22,464 bases of DNA from a virus, in the IMG/VR virus record IMGVR_UViG_3300036715_000989, positions 1 through 22,464 of that record; one strand, written 5' to 3'. Of this stretch, positions 6,083 through 15,419 are shown piece after piece. The notes beneath the pieces were generated by a model. The model did no database searches and had not been told where the DNA came from. It saw only the letters and a list, made by a program, of their open reading frames with translations. Every line of letters starts with the position of its first letter. Within the stretch, counting starts at the first letter, position 1. Made by a program: the position numbers and the translations under genes.

Positions 6083-7372
6083 ATGTCTACAATTCTAATC
6101 AAGGACGCAAATGGAGCGTTTACGACAGCAGCCAAGGCCGACTCGACTGGTCAGAAGCTTGCAGCAGACTCGTTGCCTGTTGTACTGGCCAGTGATGTCG
6201 AGTCCATGACCACCACCAGCCGGGTCTCGTATCGTGAAGCCTTCATGACGCTTGACCCTGCTCGGTGGGTAACTGTTGCAACGGGAGCAGGCCAAGCAGT
6301 GACTGTTAACGGTACAGCTAACTCTAGCCGTTACCTGAACATTGCTGCAGGAACTACTGCCGGGTCTGAGACCGTGCTGCTGTCAGTTGACACGTTTACC
6401 ATGCCATTGAAGTTCAGTGTTGCTGTGTCAGCGTCTCAGCGCATTGCCAACACCACCTTCCACGTAGAGTTGGTCTCTGTTGACTCTACCGGTGCTGTGG
6501 AGACAGACACTACTTTTCCTGGAACTGTGACTGAGAACGCAACTAACCTGTTTGGTTATCGCTGGACAGGTACTGCTGTGGCTGTTGCTAACTACGTGAC
6601 TCGTGGCTATGGCATTAGCGAGTACGTCTCGTCGAACTTCAACTTTGGTACCACTGCCGCCACGGGTACAACCCCTGACTTCATCCACAGCTGGATGTAT
6701 GAAATTGTGGCTGACACTGACCAGGTTGTGTTTACTAGTAAGTTTGTTGACGCGGCTACTACTAGTTTTGTTGGTGGTAAACGTACTGGTGGTATTCCTG
6801 ACCCGACCAAGCTGTACAAGATTCGTATTCGCTGTATCAACGGGTCAACTGCTCCCGCGAGCTCTACCAGCTGGCGAGTTCATGCTATCAGCGTCCAGGA
6901 CGACTACCGTATGTCGGTTGACTTTAGCCGCTACTCTGGTCGTTCAGACCTTAGTGACAGTCTGCCTGTTCAGGTAACTGCGTCCGCCCTGGCTCCTGCC
7001 TCGCTTCGAGTTGAAGCTGTAGCTGGTGGGTTGACGTCGACCTTCAGCTTGTTTTCATCGTTGGCTACAACTAACCCCAACTCTGTAAAGGCTAGCGCTG
7101 GTCGGCTGTACACTATCGACTGTTACAACGCGTCGGCTACTCGTCGTTACCTAAAGATCTACAACAAGGCGTCTGCTCCTACTGTTGGCACTGATAGCCC
7201 TGTATTGACCTTTGTGTTGCCCCCTAACTCTATGTTTATTCGAGACTTCTCATCGATTGGGTTGTATCTCGGTACAGGTATCGCCTTTGGTATCTCAGGC
7301 GGAGTTGTTGACACTGATACTACAGCCATTGCTGCCGCAGACATCCTAGGATTGAATCTCATCTACGCATAA
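6083..7372 (+). CDS. probable virion structural protein
   Basis: A 429-residue protein rich in Thr, Ser, Ala and Val with almost no long helices, as in beta-rich capsid or fibre proteins. Its opening, with KADSTGQKLAADSLPVVLASD at residues 18-38, carries the Ser-Leu-Pro-Val-Val-Leu-Ala-Ser-Asp motif found at the start of many phage structural proteins. The ribosome site AAGGAG is 6 bases before the ATG. Lying between the portal and the MuF gene, it may be a head fibre, decoration or other virion-surface protein. The exact role cannot be told from the sequence. Confidence 0.7.
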   Translation: MSTILIKDANGAFTTAAKADSTGQKLAADSLPVVLASDVESMTTTSRVSYREAFMTLDPARWVTVATGAGQAVTVNGTANSSRYLNIAAGTTAGSETVLLSVDTFTMPLKFSVAVSASQRIANTTFHVELVSVDSTGAVETDTTFPGTVTENATNLFGYRWTGTAVAVANYVTRGYGISEYVSSNFNFGTTAATGTTPDFIHSWMYEIVADTDQVVFTSKFVDAATTSFVGGKRTGGIPDPTKLYKIRIRCINGSTAPASSTSWRVHAISVQDDYRMSVDFSRYSGRSDLSDSLPVQVTASALAPASLRVEAVAGGLTSTFSLFSSLATTNPNSVKASAGRLYTIDCYNASATRRYLKIYNKASAPTVGTDSPVLTFVLPPNSMFIRDFSSIGLYLGTGIAFGISGGVVDTDTTAIAAADILGLNLIYA

Positions 7373-7382
7373 GGAACCACCT

Positions 7383-10300
7383 ATGTCTATTAACCAGGAC
7401 TTGTTTGACCGACAAGTTGAACATCTTATCCTGACGAGACGCTACCAAGACGCAGCAAAACTTTTGATCGAACGAGAAGCTGCAGCCCACCGTGGCTTCT
7501 TGTCTCGACTGTTTCGTACTAAACCCCCTTCGCTGTCTCTCGACCTAGAGCGTGAAGTTACTCGCCACGTACAACAGCTTTATGGCATTGGTCGGTCAGC
7601 AATTGACGACTTTGTGGGGGCTGAACTTGACTTTCAAGTTAACAGTCTGTCTCGCTCTGTTCGTGACTTCTTCAAGGTCCAGTCGGTTAATCGTGGTGAG
7701 TTAGCTCGTGACATTACCCGAACCCCTCTTCGGTTGTCTAACACGTCCACTGAGCACGGTACTTTGTTCGAGAACCTTAACCGTGCAGGGTCGGACGAGC
7801 TGACTCGTATCAACGCCAGAGTACGGCGTGGCATTGTGGCAGGCACCACCGAACGTGAGTTGATCGACGACATTATCCGTACTAGTCGGTTGACCGAGGC
7901 TCAGGCCAAGACCTTGGTGGTCACTAACTTTACTCAGGCAGAGTCACTCATAAAGCGTCGTGTAGCTCAGGCTAACAGTGACCTGATTGCTGGGCTTGTC
8001 TTCACCGCTATCCTTGACTCTCGCACTAGCTCTATTTGTGCAACTACAGACGGGTTGGTTCAGACTCCTGACAACCTCAAGGTAGTACCCCCTCTGCACT
8101 GGAACTGTCGCTCTACCCTAGTGTTGACTGTCAAGGCTAAGTCTGTGTTGCGCTCGGTACAGTCTCCCTGGTTGAACCATACTGCTCTTGAGGCTGTTGA
8201 CGAGACCCGACTGAACGGTCTCGCCCCTGCCAAGGAGTCCTTTACTGACTGGCTTCGTCGTCAGTCCATGTCTACTAAGCTGTCTCACCTAGGAACAGAG
8301 GAACGAGTAGGACTGTTTGAGCGTGGTACCTTGTCAATGTCTGACTTCTTCACAGCTCGTGGCAATCCGATTAGCCTGTCTGTGTTGCGTGTCAAGGACA
8401 ACCTTGCTACGTTCTTCGGGCTAGAGGGTACAGCTACAGTCGCTCCTACTCTTGACGGTCTAGTGTCTGTGTCTCGCCCGTTTCAGCTAGTACGGTCAAC
8501 CCGTGCAGCAGACGAGCTGACAAAGATGATTATCACAGATACTACCAATGCAGGACAACCCCTGTCTCTTGTGGACTACCGGGGTACGTCTCTTGCGGGT
8601 AAACGGGGAGTTCGCTTTGCGTCAACTAATGAGTTTGACCCTCGTAACTCTACCTTCGATCCCTTCACGGGAGAAGTTCGCTCTTCGTACTACTACAACC
8701 CTGACTTTACTCTGTATCGTGAACGACTCGACTACATGCAGCAGTCTAAGCTGCTTGATCGTCGACAAAAAGCCTTCATTGAGAACTTTGTTGAGTCGCT
8801 GACCGATCGTGTGTCAGTCAATCAACAGTCTGTTGTCACAGAAACTCTTCGTGTGGTGTTTGAACGCTACCAGAAGACTCCTGTTCCCTGGGAGGACTTC
8901 CAGGCTACCTTCCGAGCAGAGACTAACTACTCTGTGGTCAACGTTTCTCGACTGTTGGACCGCCGGTCTCGGGCTCGTGACAGCCTGTTCCTTGGGTTCC
9001 GTGGTGATCCATCACAACCTAGTGTACAAATTGGTGGTGAGACTATCTCGATCGAAGACTTGCTCGCTAACCGTCGGTCTTATGAGTTGTATGCTCAGGA
9101 CTGGACAGCTGACCAGGGTACTGCTCTTGCTCGTCGCATGTACTACACAGGCCGATCGCCCTGGAAGGCGTACTTTTTTGACCAGCCTGATAAACCTAAG
9201 TCTATTGTTGACCGAGTCAAGGACTCTTTCTTCAAGCGTACTATTCGGTCTGTGTTCTATCGTAACAACCCCCTCGAATTCTATACTCGTTATGGCAAGA
9301 CGCCTCCTGCAATCAAGAAGATTATACTCGATGAGATCAAGGGCTTCTTTACACCAGGTTGGTACAAGGACCTTAGAGCTGTGTACGAAGAAGGGTTCAT
9401 GGACTTTGCTACTCGCACAATCAAGGAAAAGTATCAATCGATCATCGACCTGGAGTTTCTTCGTTTCCACTTGTGGCGTGACTTCTTGAAGACTAACCTT
9501 CGTGATCTAGAGGGTCGGTCTGTGTCTAACCTCGCTCGTATGTTCCGCATTGTTGCAGAGGGCCGAACCACTGACTACGACTCGCTGGCAATTAGTCTCG
9601 GTCGTGAAGTTGCTGATTCCTGGGGTGACATTGTTCCTTACCTAGGACATAGCCTGCAAGACTATCATGAAGAAGGGTCTAAGATCCTTGAGTACATGCG
9701 ATCCCAGGGGTTGATCCGTATCAACAGCCGAGGGGTAACTCGACGAGCTGTCATCGACCTTGAAACTAACCGAGCGTCAGGAGCCTGGAAAGACACTGTT
9801 TCTCGTGAAGTTCAAGTTCTTGACCCAGACATGCTACGACTGCAGTCAAACAATCGTCGTCTAGAGCTAGCTAATCGCTTCGGCATCGACCGCCCAGAGA
9901 ACCGCTACGTTGTTGTTCCTGGTCGAAAGACCTATGTTAACTCACGGGGGAAAGACTCAGGCATCAGCCTAATTACCCGGTCAGCTCAGGCTAACTTTGA
10001 TGCAAAGCAAATTGACGGTGACTTCTCGGACATGTTAAACCATACCATGTCACTGGAATATGAAGTAGACCCTGAGTTTACAAGTTTCATGGACGATCTT
10101 GTCCGCTTCAAAGACAATCGCGGTGCAGCCGCTCACTACGACGAGCTGAACACCTTTAGAGAGGAGATTATTAGACGTGGTGACCAAGGTTATGGACTCA
10201 TGGAAGCCCTTCGCTACTATCGCGCCACAGGTCGTCGTTTCCGTGCAATGGCTAGGATTGATGGACGGGGTCGTGTATACTACAATGGCTACCTCACTCC

Positions 10301-11897
10301 TACTGGCGGAGAGGTTGTTCGCCCTTTCCTGAACTCAGCCGAAGCTACAGCCATGACACCCGAGGGGCTGCATCAGATTCGTATTCAGCTCGCTGCTGTA
10401 ATCGGGCCTGCCACAGAGGCCTTGACTGACGCTGGGCGGTTGCAGATTTTCCGAGACAACGAGGAGGCAATTCTTCGTGTTGGTCGGTTGATCTCCGAGA
10501 CTACTCAACGAGATCGTCGACTGCGTGAGTTCCTTGACGACCCCTTTATCCAATCCATCGACGGGGAAGAGGTTGCCAAGATTGCTAGATTTAGTCTCGA
10601 GTACTATCGTATCCACCAGGCTACAGGTGGTCGGTTCGATGCAGTCAGCCTAGCGGGCTACAAGACTAAGTTGATGGGTGAAGCTGACGCTAGTGCTAGC
10701 GGGTTGCAGGTCATCTCGTTGTCAACGGGAAACCGACTGGCAGCGTTGACGAGCAATGTGTTGCCAACAACGCGTAAGATGCGGATCTATGACCTCGTTG
10801 CTCAAGACGTGGTTGCTGACCCCCGCTTCCAGCAACTAATGGACGATCTAGGATTGAAGTTGACCTGGGAAGACCTGTCAAAGGCGTCTAAGTACCAGGT
10901 CATGATTGCCTTCTATGGTGCTGGACAAACAGGGCAAACTGCTCGTGTGGCTCTAGAGCTAGCAAAGGTGTTGCGTAAAAAAGACATTCTTGTTACCACT
11001 CGGGCTGAATTTCTGGCTATCACGAAGGAAATTGACAAGAAAGCAAAGGAAGCCGAGGCTCTTGGCGCTCTCGAAACTAAGGTAGACCTCTTAGCTATAA
11101 AGAAAGAGTTGCTCGAGATCATCAACACAGGAGACGCTGCTCAGGCGTCAGCTATTCTCGCCGAGGCTGAAGAAATTCACCCCGCAGTGGCTGACTTAGT
11201 TCGTAAGTACTCGAACAATCGCAACGTAGCTCTAGGTCCCGATCACTTCCGTGAAATTGCTAAGCTGATGTCTGAAAAACTAGCCGAGCGTGCTCCGGTG
11301 ACTCAAACCTACATCGACTTCTGGAAGCGTGTGGGGGCAGACTTTGCTCGTACAACCAAGAAAGTTCGTATTCCGTGGGTTACCTTTGACGGCAAGAAGC
11401 TGTATCAAGACTATCGACCAAAGATCCAACAAGAGATTCGGTTCTATGACCCAGCGTCTCGTCGCTACGTCCGTAACATCTATCAGATGGACGCGGAAGA
11501 TGGCAAACTACTAGGCAAGGCCGAAATCGGTGATGTTCGACTGGGCTTCGGCGTTAACGGCAACCATGCTCTTGACGCGTCCCTGGTTCGTGGCTACCAC
11601 CTCGAGGGTCGAAAACTCAACATGGGTACGTCGACTATTCACGATGCTATCTTCCAGAACATCAACGAGTTGCCCGAGGGCATCAACGCCATGTTCCGGG
11701 TCTATGCTCGTGCTCGTGAGTCTAACAACATTCGCAAGACAATGGATGCGCTGTTGGCTGACGGGTTGCCCCGCGAATTGTACAACTCGTACCTAGCCGA
11801 AGCTGAACGACTTGGGTTTTTCGACAAAGGCTTTACTCCCGAAGAAATTCTGGCTCCACTGAAACCTGGCTTCGATCGCTATGGTTTTGGTCCGTAA
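7383..11897 (+). CDS. MuF head-morphogenesis domain fused to a T7/N4-type single-subunit RNA polymerase
   Basis: A 1504-residue protein with two recognisable parts. Residues ~60-255 are a MuF (SPP1 gp7-like) domain: helical lead, then FTAILDSRTSSICATTDG (207-224) and PPLHWNCRST (236-245), the family's signature with Asp, Cys, His and Cys. Residues ~940-1504 hold all core motifs of single-subunit RNA polymerases: DGRGRVYYNGYLTPTGG (960-976; T7 equivalent DWRGRVYA), motif A with catalytic Asp1102 (ADASASGLQ), motif B with Lys1170 and Tyr1178-Gly1179 at the same 8-residue spacing as T7 Lys631/Tyr639, WVTFDGKKLYQDYRPK (1332-1347; T7 HWVTPDG), and motif C His1420-Asp1421. The C-terminus GFGP lies where T7 ends FAFA. 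Residues 255-940 are unassigned and may form the polymerase N-terminal part. No frameshift is seen. Neighbouring portal and structural genes suggest it is packaged in the virion and injected; that is inference. Confidence 0.92.
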   Translation: MSINQDLFDRQVEHLILTRRYQDAAKLLIEREAAAHRGFLSRLFRTKPPSLSLDLEREVTRHVQQLYGIGRSAIDDFVGAELDFQVNSLSRSVRDFFKVQSVNRGELARDITRTPLRLSNTSTEHGTLFENLNRAGSDELTRINARVRRGIVAGTTERELIDDIIRTSRLTEAQAKTLVVTNFTQAESLIKRRVAQANSDLIAGLVFTAILDSRTSSICATTDGLVQTPDNLKVVPPLHWNCRSTLVLTVKAKSVLRSVQSPWLNHTALEAVDETRLNGLAPAKESFTDWLRRQSMSTKLSHLGTEERVGLFERGTLSMSDFFTARGNPISLSVLRVKDNLATFFGLEGTATVAPTLDGLVSVSRPFQLVRSTRAADELTKMIITDTTNAGQPLSLVDYRGTSLAGKRGVRFASTNEFDPRNSTFDPFTGEVRSSYYYNPDFTLYRERLDYMQQSKLLDRRQKAFIENFVESLTDRVSVNQQSVVTETLRVVFERYQKTPVPWEDFQATFRAETNYSVVNVSRLLDRRSRARDSLFLGFRGDPSQPSVQIGGETISIEDLLANRRSYELYAQDWTADQGTALARRMYYTGRSPWKAYFFDQPDKPKSIVDRVKDSFFKRTIRSVFYRNNPLEFYTRYGKTPPAIKKIILDEIKGFFTPGWYKDLRAVYEEGFMDFATRTIKEKYQSIIDLEFLRFHLWRDFLKTNLRDLEGRSVSNLARMFRIVAEGRTTDYDSLAISLGREVADSWGDIVPYLGHSLQDYHEEGSKILEYMRSQGLIRINSRGVTRRAVIDLETNRASGAWKDTVSREVQVLDPDMLRLQSNNRRLELANRFGIDRPENRYVVVPGRKTYVNSRGKDSGISLITRSAQANFDAKQIDGDFSDMLNHTMSLEYEVDPEFTSFMDDLVRFKDNRGAAAHYDELNTFREEIIRRGDQGYGLMEALRYYRATGRRFRAMARIDGRGRVYYNGYLTPTGGEVVRPFLNSAEATAMTPEGLHQIRIQLAAVIGPATEALTDAGRLQIFRDNEEAILRVGRLISETTQRDRRLREFLDDPFIQSIDGEEVAKIARFSLEYYRIHQATGGRFDAVSLAGYKTKLMGEADASASGLQVISLSTGNRLAALTSNVLPTTRKMRIYDLVAQDVVADPRFQQLMDDLGLKLTWEDLSKASKYQVMIAFYGAGQTGQTARVALELAKVLRKKDILVTTRAEFLAITKEIDKKAKEAEALGALETKVDLLAIKKELLEIINTGDAAQASAILAEAEEIHPAVADLVRKYSNNRNVALGPDHFREIAKLMSEKLAERAPVTQTYIDFWKRVGADFARTTKKVRIPWVTFDGKKLYQDYRPKIQQEIRFYDPASRRYVRNIYQMDAEDGKLLGKAEIGDVRLGFGVNGNHALDASLVRGYHLEGRKLNMGTSTIHDAIFQNINELPEGINAMFRVYARARESNNIRKTMDALLADGLPRELYNSYLAEAERLGFFDKGFTPEEILAPLKPGFDRYGFGP
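11087..11104 (+). repeat. intragenic copy of the CTATAAAG element
   Basis: Eighteen bases identical to the left part of the elements at 3267 and 16450 (CCTCTTAGCTATAAAG followed by AA), here inside the polymerase gene, encoding LLAIKK at about residues 1236-1241. The region is an Ala/Glu/Lys-rich, probably helical stretch between motifs B and C. It may be a chance match or an internal promoter for the tail genes downstream. Confidence 0.4.
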
Positions 11898-11914
11898 GAC
11901 TAAGAAAGGTCTCA

Positions 11915-12217
11915 ATGTCTATTGTTTACTACCGTCTCACTCGAGGGGCAAACTTTACTCGAGACCTTTTAATTCGTGACAAGGTAACAGGAAACCCTAT
12001 CTCGCTGGTAGGGTTGACTGCGACCCTGTTCGAGGTGTCTCCAACAAGTCTACAATCGTCAATGACTGTGATCGTTGCTGATGCAGCCAACGGACGGTTG
12101 CGCATAACCTGTCCTTGGTCGGGCAACTGGCCATCAGGCACAGGAGCTCAAGTTCAGTTTCGGGTAATCTTGTCCGATGGTCGTGGCTACGGTCCTATTG
12201 GAGTTTACCTTAAATGA
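11915..12217 (+). CDS. small fibre/baseplate-associated beta domain protein
   Basis: A 100-residue all-beta protein. The pattern (polar strand, RGANFTRDLLIRDKVTGNPISL, then TATLFEVSPTS, then a C-terminal strand pair) resembles the small beta-sandwich found at the N-terminus of phage receptor-binding or baseplate proteins (BppU-type), where a phrase such as 'G-x-x-F-x-x-x-L-x-x-x-D-x-x-G-x-P-I-D-L' recurs. The ribosome site AAGAAAGG precedes the ATG. It overlaps the tailspike start as ATGA (12214-12217) and probably attaches or adapts the spike to the tail. The family assignment is from pattern memory only. Confidence 0.65.
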   Translation: MSIVYYRLTRGANFTRDLLIRDKVTGNPISLVGLTATLFEVSPTSLQSSMTVIVADAANGRLRITCPWSGNWPSGTGAQVQFRVILSDGRGYGPIGVYLK

Positions 12218-14907
12218 CAGAAGTTGTCTATGTTAATGATACTCAAGAGTCAGTTGTGTTAAACGACACGACTGGTGATGAAGTTGTCATTGAAACCGTA
12301 CCGTCCTATGGTCGCTTTACAAGTACTGCTGACGGGCTGGTCCCCGCTTCTGGTGGAAGTGGGCTGACCTACCTACGAGACGACGGAACCTGGGTTACCC
12401 CTGCGGGTGGTGCAGGTGGTGTGGCAGATGGTGACAAGGGTGATGTGGTTGTCTCTGATGGCGGTACTGTCTGGTCTCTAGACTACACGATTATCAACGC
12501 TACTGTGGCTCCAACCTGGGCTCGGGTCACGGGTCGACCAACTACTCTAGCAGGCTATGGTATCACCGATCCAGTAGCTGCAAGAACAACTCTGGAACGA
12601 CAAGACTTTGCTACTCGCTCTGATTTTGTTACCTGGGCTACAGGACGAACTCCTGCAGTAGGGCTAGTTATGCGAGCCGGTGGTCAAGTCTACCGATATC
12701 TAGGCACAGGCACAGCTATTAGTGACTTGCCAGGTTGGGTTCCTGACTTTGCTGTCCACTTGCTGCACTGGGGCGCAGACCCTACAGGCACTACTACTTG
12801 TAGTACGCGAGTGAAACAAGCTGTGAACTATGTTGCTAGCCTCGGAGGTGGGTCGATTGACACGTCAGGAGGCATCTGGCGTTGTGATACTCAAATCAAC
12901 GTTGATGTTGGTCAAGACAATGTAGCTCTGGTTGGCAACGGAGTTTTCCGCAAAGGCACTAACACTGCTAACAACTTGCTTCGTGTCTATGGGGCTTACT
13001 TTAGCCTGGACGGACCAACAATTGACGGCCAGAAGGCTGTAAACACCACTGATACTACTCTGCTGTTTGTGTATGGGGCCGACGCTCGAGTTCGCAACTC
13101 TCGGTTGACAGGTAGTGCCAAGAATGGCATTGCTACTGGCTATGACGCTACATCAGGTCTGACCACTACCCGACTGATGGTGACTAACACTCTGTTTGAC
13201 TCTAACGATGGTGTTGGGTTGTCTAACGCAGGGGTGATCGGGTTGACCTGTATAGGTAATACCTTCCGGTTAAACGGACTCGAGGGATTGACTCTCGACC
13301 AAGGTGCAAGCCAAGTCAAGGTTGTTTCAAACCACTTTGAAAACAACAACCAAGGGTCGCTCGAGGGTGGTTTTGGCATTGGGCAAATTGGCTATGACGG
13401 TGTGTCTACAGCTGTAATTGCTGACAATACCTTCAAGGGTACAGGAACTCGATCGGGTGTCCGGATGGGCAACGCCACAGGCACCAGTACAGGGGTCACT
13501 ATTACAGGCAACAGCTTTGACGGTCAGTCAATTGCCATTGACCTAAGTGGTACCACGTCAACTACTGCTGGCGATACTGGCACAGTTATCTCCGGTAACG
13601 TAGCCAAGAACTGCACAACAATGATTGCCTACGATGGTCGGTCTACTGTCAAGGTAGGAACTAACCTCGCAAGTCCTAGTGTCACTTACTATGTAAACAC
13701 AGAGCTGGCTGTTGCTGGAACTTATCTGACCGAACACCCTAGCTTCAGTAGCCTCACGGAGCTGCCAACTACTCTGGCTGGTTATGGTATCGTCAACGCC
13801 ATGCCTCTGACAGCCGACCTGACCTACATGCCCCTGTCCGGGTTCAAACAACCCGCAAGGTTGTTGTCAACCACAAACATTGACATTACAACTGGTGGTA
13901 CTGCAGCCGTAGATGGCATCACAACTACCCTCGGTGACCGAGTATTGCTGGTTGGTCAGACTACAGCTAGCCAAAATGGCCTGTACACTGTTAACGCAGG
14001 ATCCTGGACCAGGGTTACAGACGCTAACACCAGTAACCAACTTGCTGCAGCCCTGGTTGTTGTCGAACGGGGGCCTAATGGTGGTACTCGTTGGGCTACT
14101 ACCTGGAAAAGAGGCAACGTTCTTGACACTGCATCTATGTCCTGGTACAAAATTCTGGACACAAGCAGCGTTTCGTCGTCTGCTGTCGACCTTACAACTG
14201 CTCAAACTGTGGCGGGTAAGAAAACCTTTACTTCCGAACTAGGTTTTACCGCGCTCAGTAGTGATCCTGCCAGCCCTGCAAACGGAGACCAATGGCTATC
14301 TCCTGATGGGAGACTCAAGGCTCGTGAAAGCGGGGTAACTTCTCCTGTTTTTGGACAAAAAATCTTGCCATTTATGGTGCCGCCTTCTGGAACTTATATC
14401 CATACATTACCACTAGGTGGAACTAATACTTATGGCTCACCATCTGCAACTGCAGACCAGTTTAATATGTATGCTCATATCTTTGGTATTGATTTTACTT
14501 GTGACCAAGTTCTGTTAAATATTGCAACAGCAGTAGTGGGTGGTCTTGCCAAAGTTGCAATATACGATTCTGACGCACAAGGTAGACCAGCTAATAAACT
14601 ATTTGAGACTGGGGATATTGACGGTTCTGTTACTGGCGATAGATTTGTAGCACAAGCATACAATTTTGTAGCAGGTAAAACCTATTGGATTGGAACTCGT
14701 ACTAATTCTTCTTCACTTTTAATTTATGGAGTTGCTCGTCAACCAATCCAAGGACTGACTACCGGCCTTACGTCAAATAACCAAAATAGGAACCTACTAC
14801 GACGAACAATTACGTATGCAACGCCTGCACCAGCTTCTTGGGGGTTTTCTAATGCTGAAGGTGCTTCTCAAGCAGCAACTAACATGGTTTATTTCAGGGT
14901 AGCATGA
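12214..14907 (+). CDS. tailspike/tail fibre with beta-helix and receptor-binding C-terminus
   Basis: An 897-residue protein. Residues 1-90 look like an attachment region with Gly-rich repeats (ADGDKGDVVVSDGGTVW). LAGYGI, a common tail-fibre repeat, occurs at 112-117 and 521-526. Residues ~180-480 form a right-handed parallel beta-helix of the pectate-lyase-like type, opening with HWGADPTG and followed by many short strand-turn repeats with Asn ladders (VSNHFENNN, ITGNSFDG). Residues ~546-648 are a known fibre module (GDRVLLVGQTTASQNGLYTV). From ~711 to the end is a beta-rich, Gly/Ser/Asn-rich domain (YDSDAQGRPANKL), probably receptor binding. That part is clearly more AT-rich than the rest of the gene, suggesting module exchange. 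The beta-helix could act as a depolymerase on capsule or LPS; this is unproven. Confidence 0.88.
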   Translation: MTEVVYVNDTQESVVLNDTTGDEVVIETVPSYGRFTSTADGLVPASGGSGLTYLRDDGTWVTPAGGAGGVADGDKGDVVVSDGGTVWSLDYTIINATVAPTWARVTGRPTTLAGYGITDPVAARTTLERQDFATRSDFVTWATGRTPAVGLVMRAGGQVYRYLGTGTAISDLPGWVPDFAVHLLHWGADPTGTTTCSTRVKQAVNYVASLGGGSIDTSGGIWRCDTQINVDVGQDNVALVGNGVFRKGTNTANNLLRVYGAYFSLDGPTIDGQKAVNTTDTTLLFVYGADARVRNSRLTGSAKNGIATGYDATSGLTTTRLMVTNTLFDSNDGVGLSNAGVIGLTCIGNTFRLNGLEGLTLDQGASQVKVVSNHFENNNQGSLEGGFGIGQIGYDGVSTAVIADNTFKGTGTRSGVRMGNATGTSTGVTITGNSFDGQSIAIDLSGTTSTTAGDTGTVISGNVAKNCTTMIAYDGRSTVKVGTNLASPSVTYYVNTELAVAGTYLTEHPSFSSLTELPTTLAGYGIVNAMPLTADLTYMPLSGFKQPARLLSTTNIDITTGGTAAVDGITTTLGDRVLLVGQTTASQNGLYTVNAGSWTRVTDANTSNQLAAALVVVERGPNGGTRWATTWKRGNVLDTASMSWYKILDTSSVSSSAVDLTTAQTVAGKKTFTSELGFTALSSDPASPANGDQWLSPDGRLKARESGVTSPVFGQKILPFMVPPSGTYIHTLPLGGTNTYGSPSATADQFNMYAHIFGIDFTCDQVLLNIATAVVGGLAKVAIYDSDAQGRPANKLFETGDIDGSVTGDRFVAQAYNFVAGKTYWIGTRTNSSSLLIYGVARQPIQGLTTGLTSNNQNRNLLRRTITYATPAPASWGFSNAEGASQAATNMVYFRVA

Positions 14908-15371
14908 TGATTAAATTCTATATGACTAAGACAATGGATTTTGCGGCATCCTGTCAAGATAATACTCCACCCCCAGATCAAAGCTTTTTACCAATCCCAG
15001 ATGAAATGCTCGACAAAGGTGAAGGCTATGGCACCCGATGGGATGGTAGTCGATGGGTAGATGACCCGGAATCGTACGCCAGGGTTGAGGCAGTCTTGTG
15101 TGGGACACAGTCGTGGTTTATTGAAGAACAGCGGGCCAGTATGACCTGCACACGTTGGCAGTTGATTGTTGCCCTTGGAGAGTCAAAGTGGGCTAAGATT
15201 CTAGCCTTCCGTGATGATCCTGACTGCACCTGGGCAATGCGCCAAATCATTGACACAGCTGTAACAATCCCACGAGTGTCAGAGCTAGTTGATTTGCTAG
15301 CCTATGTACTCGGTCTAGATGCCGCTGCTGCCGATGCTCTCTTTACCTCAGCAATGTCCTTGCGTGCTTGA
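14904..15371 (+). CDS. tail-fibre assembly/chaperone-like protein
   Basis: A 155-residue protein starting at ATG overlapping the tailspike stop (ATGA); a second ATG is 3 bases on. The N-terminus is Pro-rich and acidic (DNTPPPDQSF), with GTRWDGSRWVDDP; the C-terminal half (CTRWQLIVALGESKWAKIL..., WAMRQIIDTAVTIPRVSELV, LGLDAAAADALFTSAM) matches the helical pattern seen in proteins or domains encoded next to phage tail fibres, where Thr-Arg-x-Gln-x-x-x-Ala-Leu and Leu-Gly-Leu-x-x-x-x-x-Asp-x-Leu-Phe recur. These probably help fold or cap the fibre. The early stretch is AT-rich like the end of the spike, consistent with co-transfer of the two. Confidence 0.7.
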   Translation: MMIKFYMTKTMDFAASCQDNTPPPDQSFLPIPDEMLDKGEGYGTRWDGSRWVDDPESYARVEAVLCGTQSWFIEEQRASMTCTRWQLIVALGESKWAKILAFRDDPDCTWAMRQIIDTAVTIPRVSELVDLLAYVLGLDAAAADALFTSAMSLRA

Positions 15372-15419
15372 GGTCTAACTATCAATGTTACCTACTAGGT
15401 GACTACCCAAAGGAATCCT

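Noticed and set aside
8809-9489. 226-codon plus-strand frame inside the polymerase gene
   Set aside because: It is a frame-shifted shadow with Ser/Leu/Arg-rich composition, no ribosome site, and lies within an intact gene.
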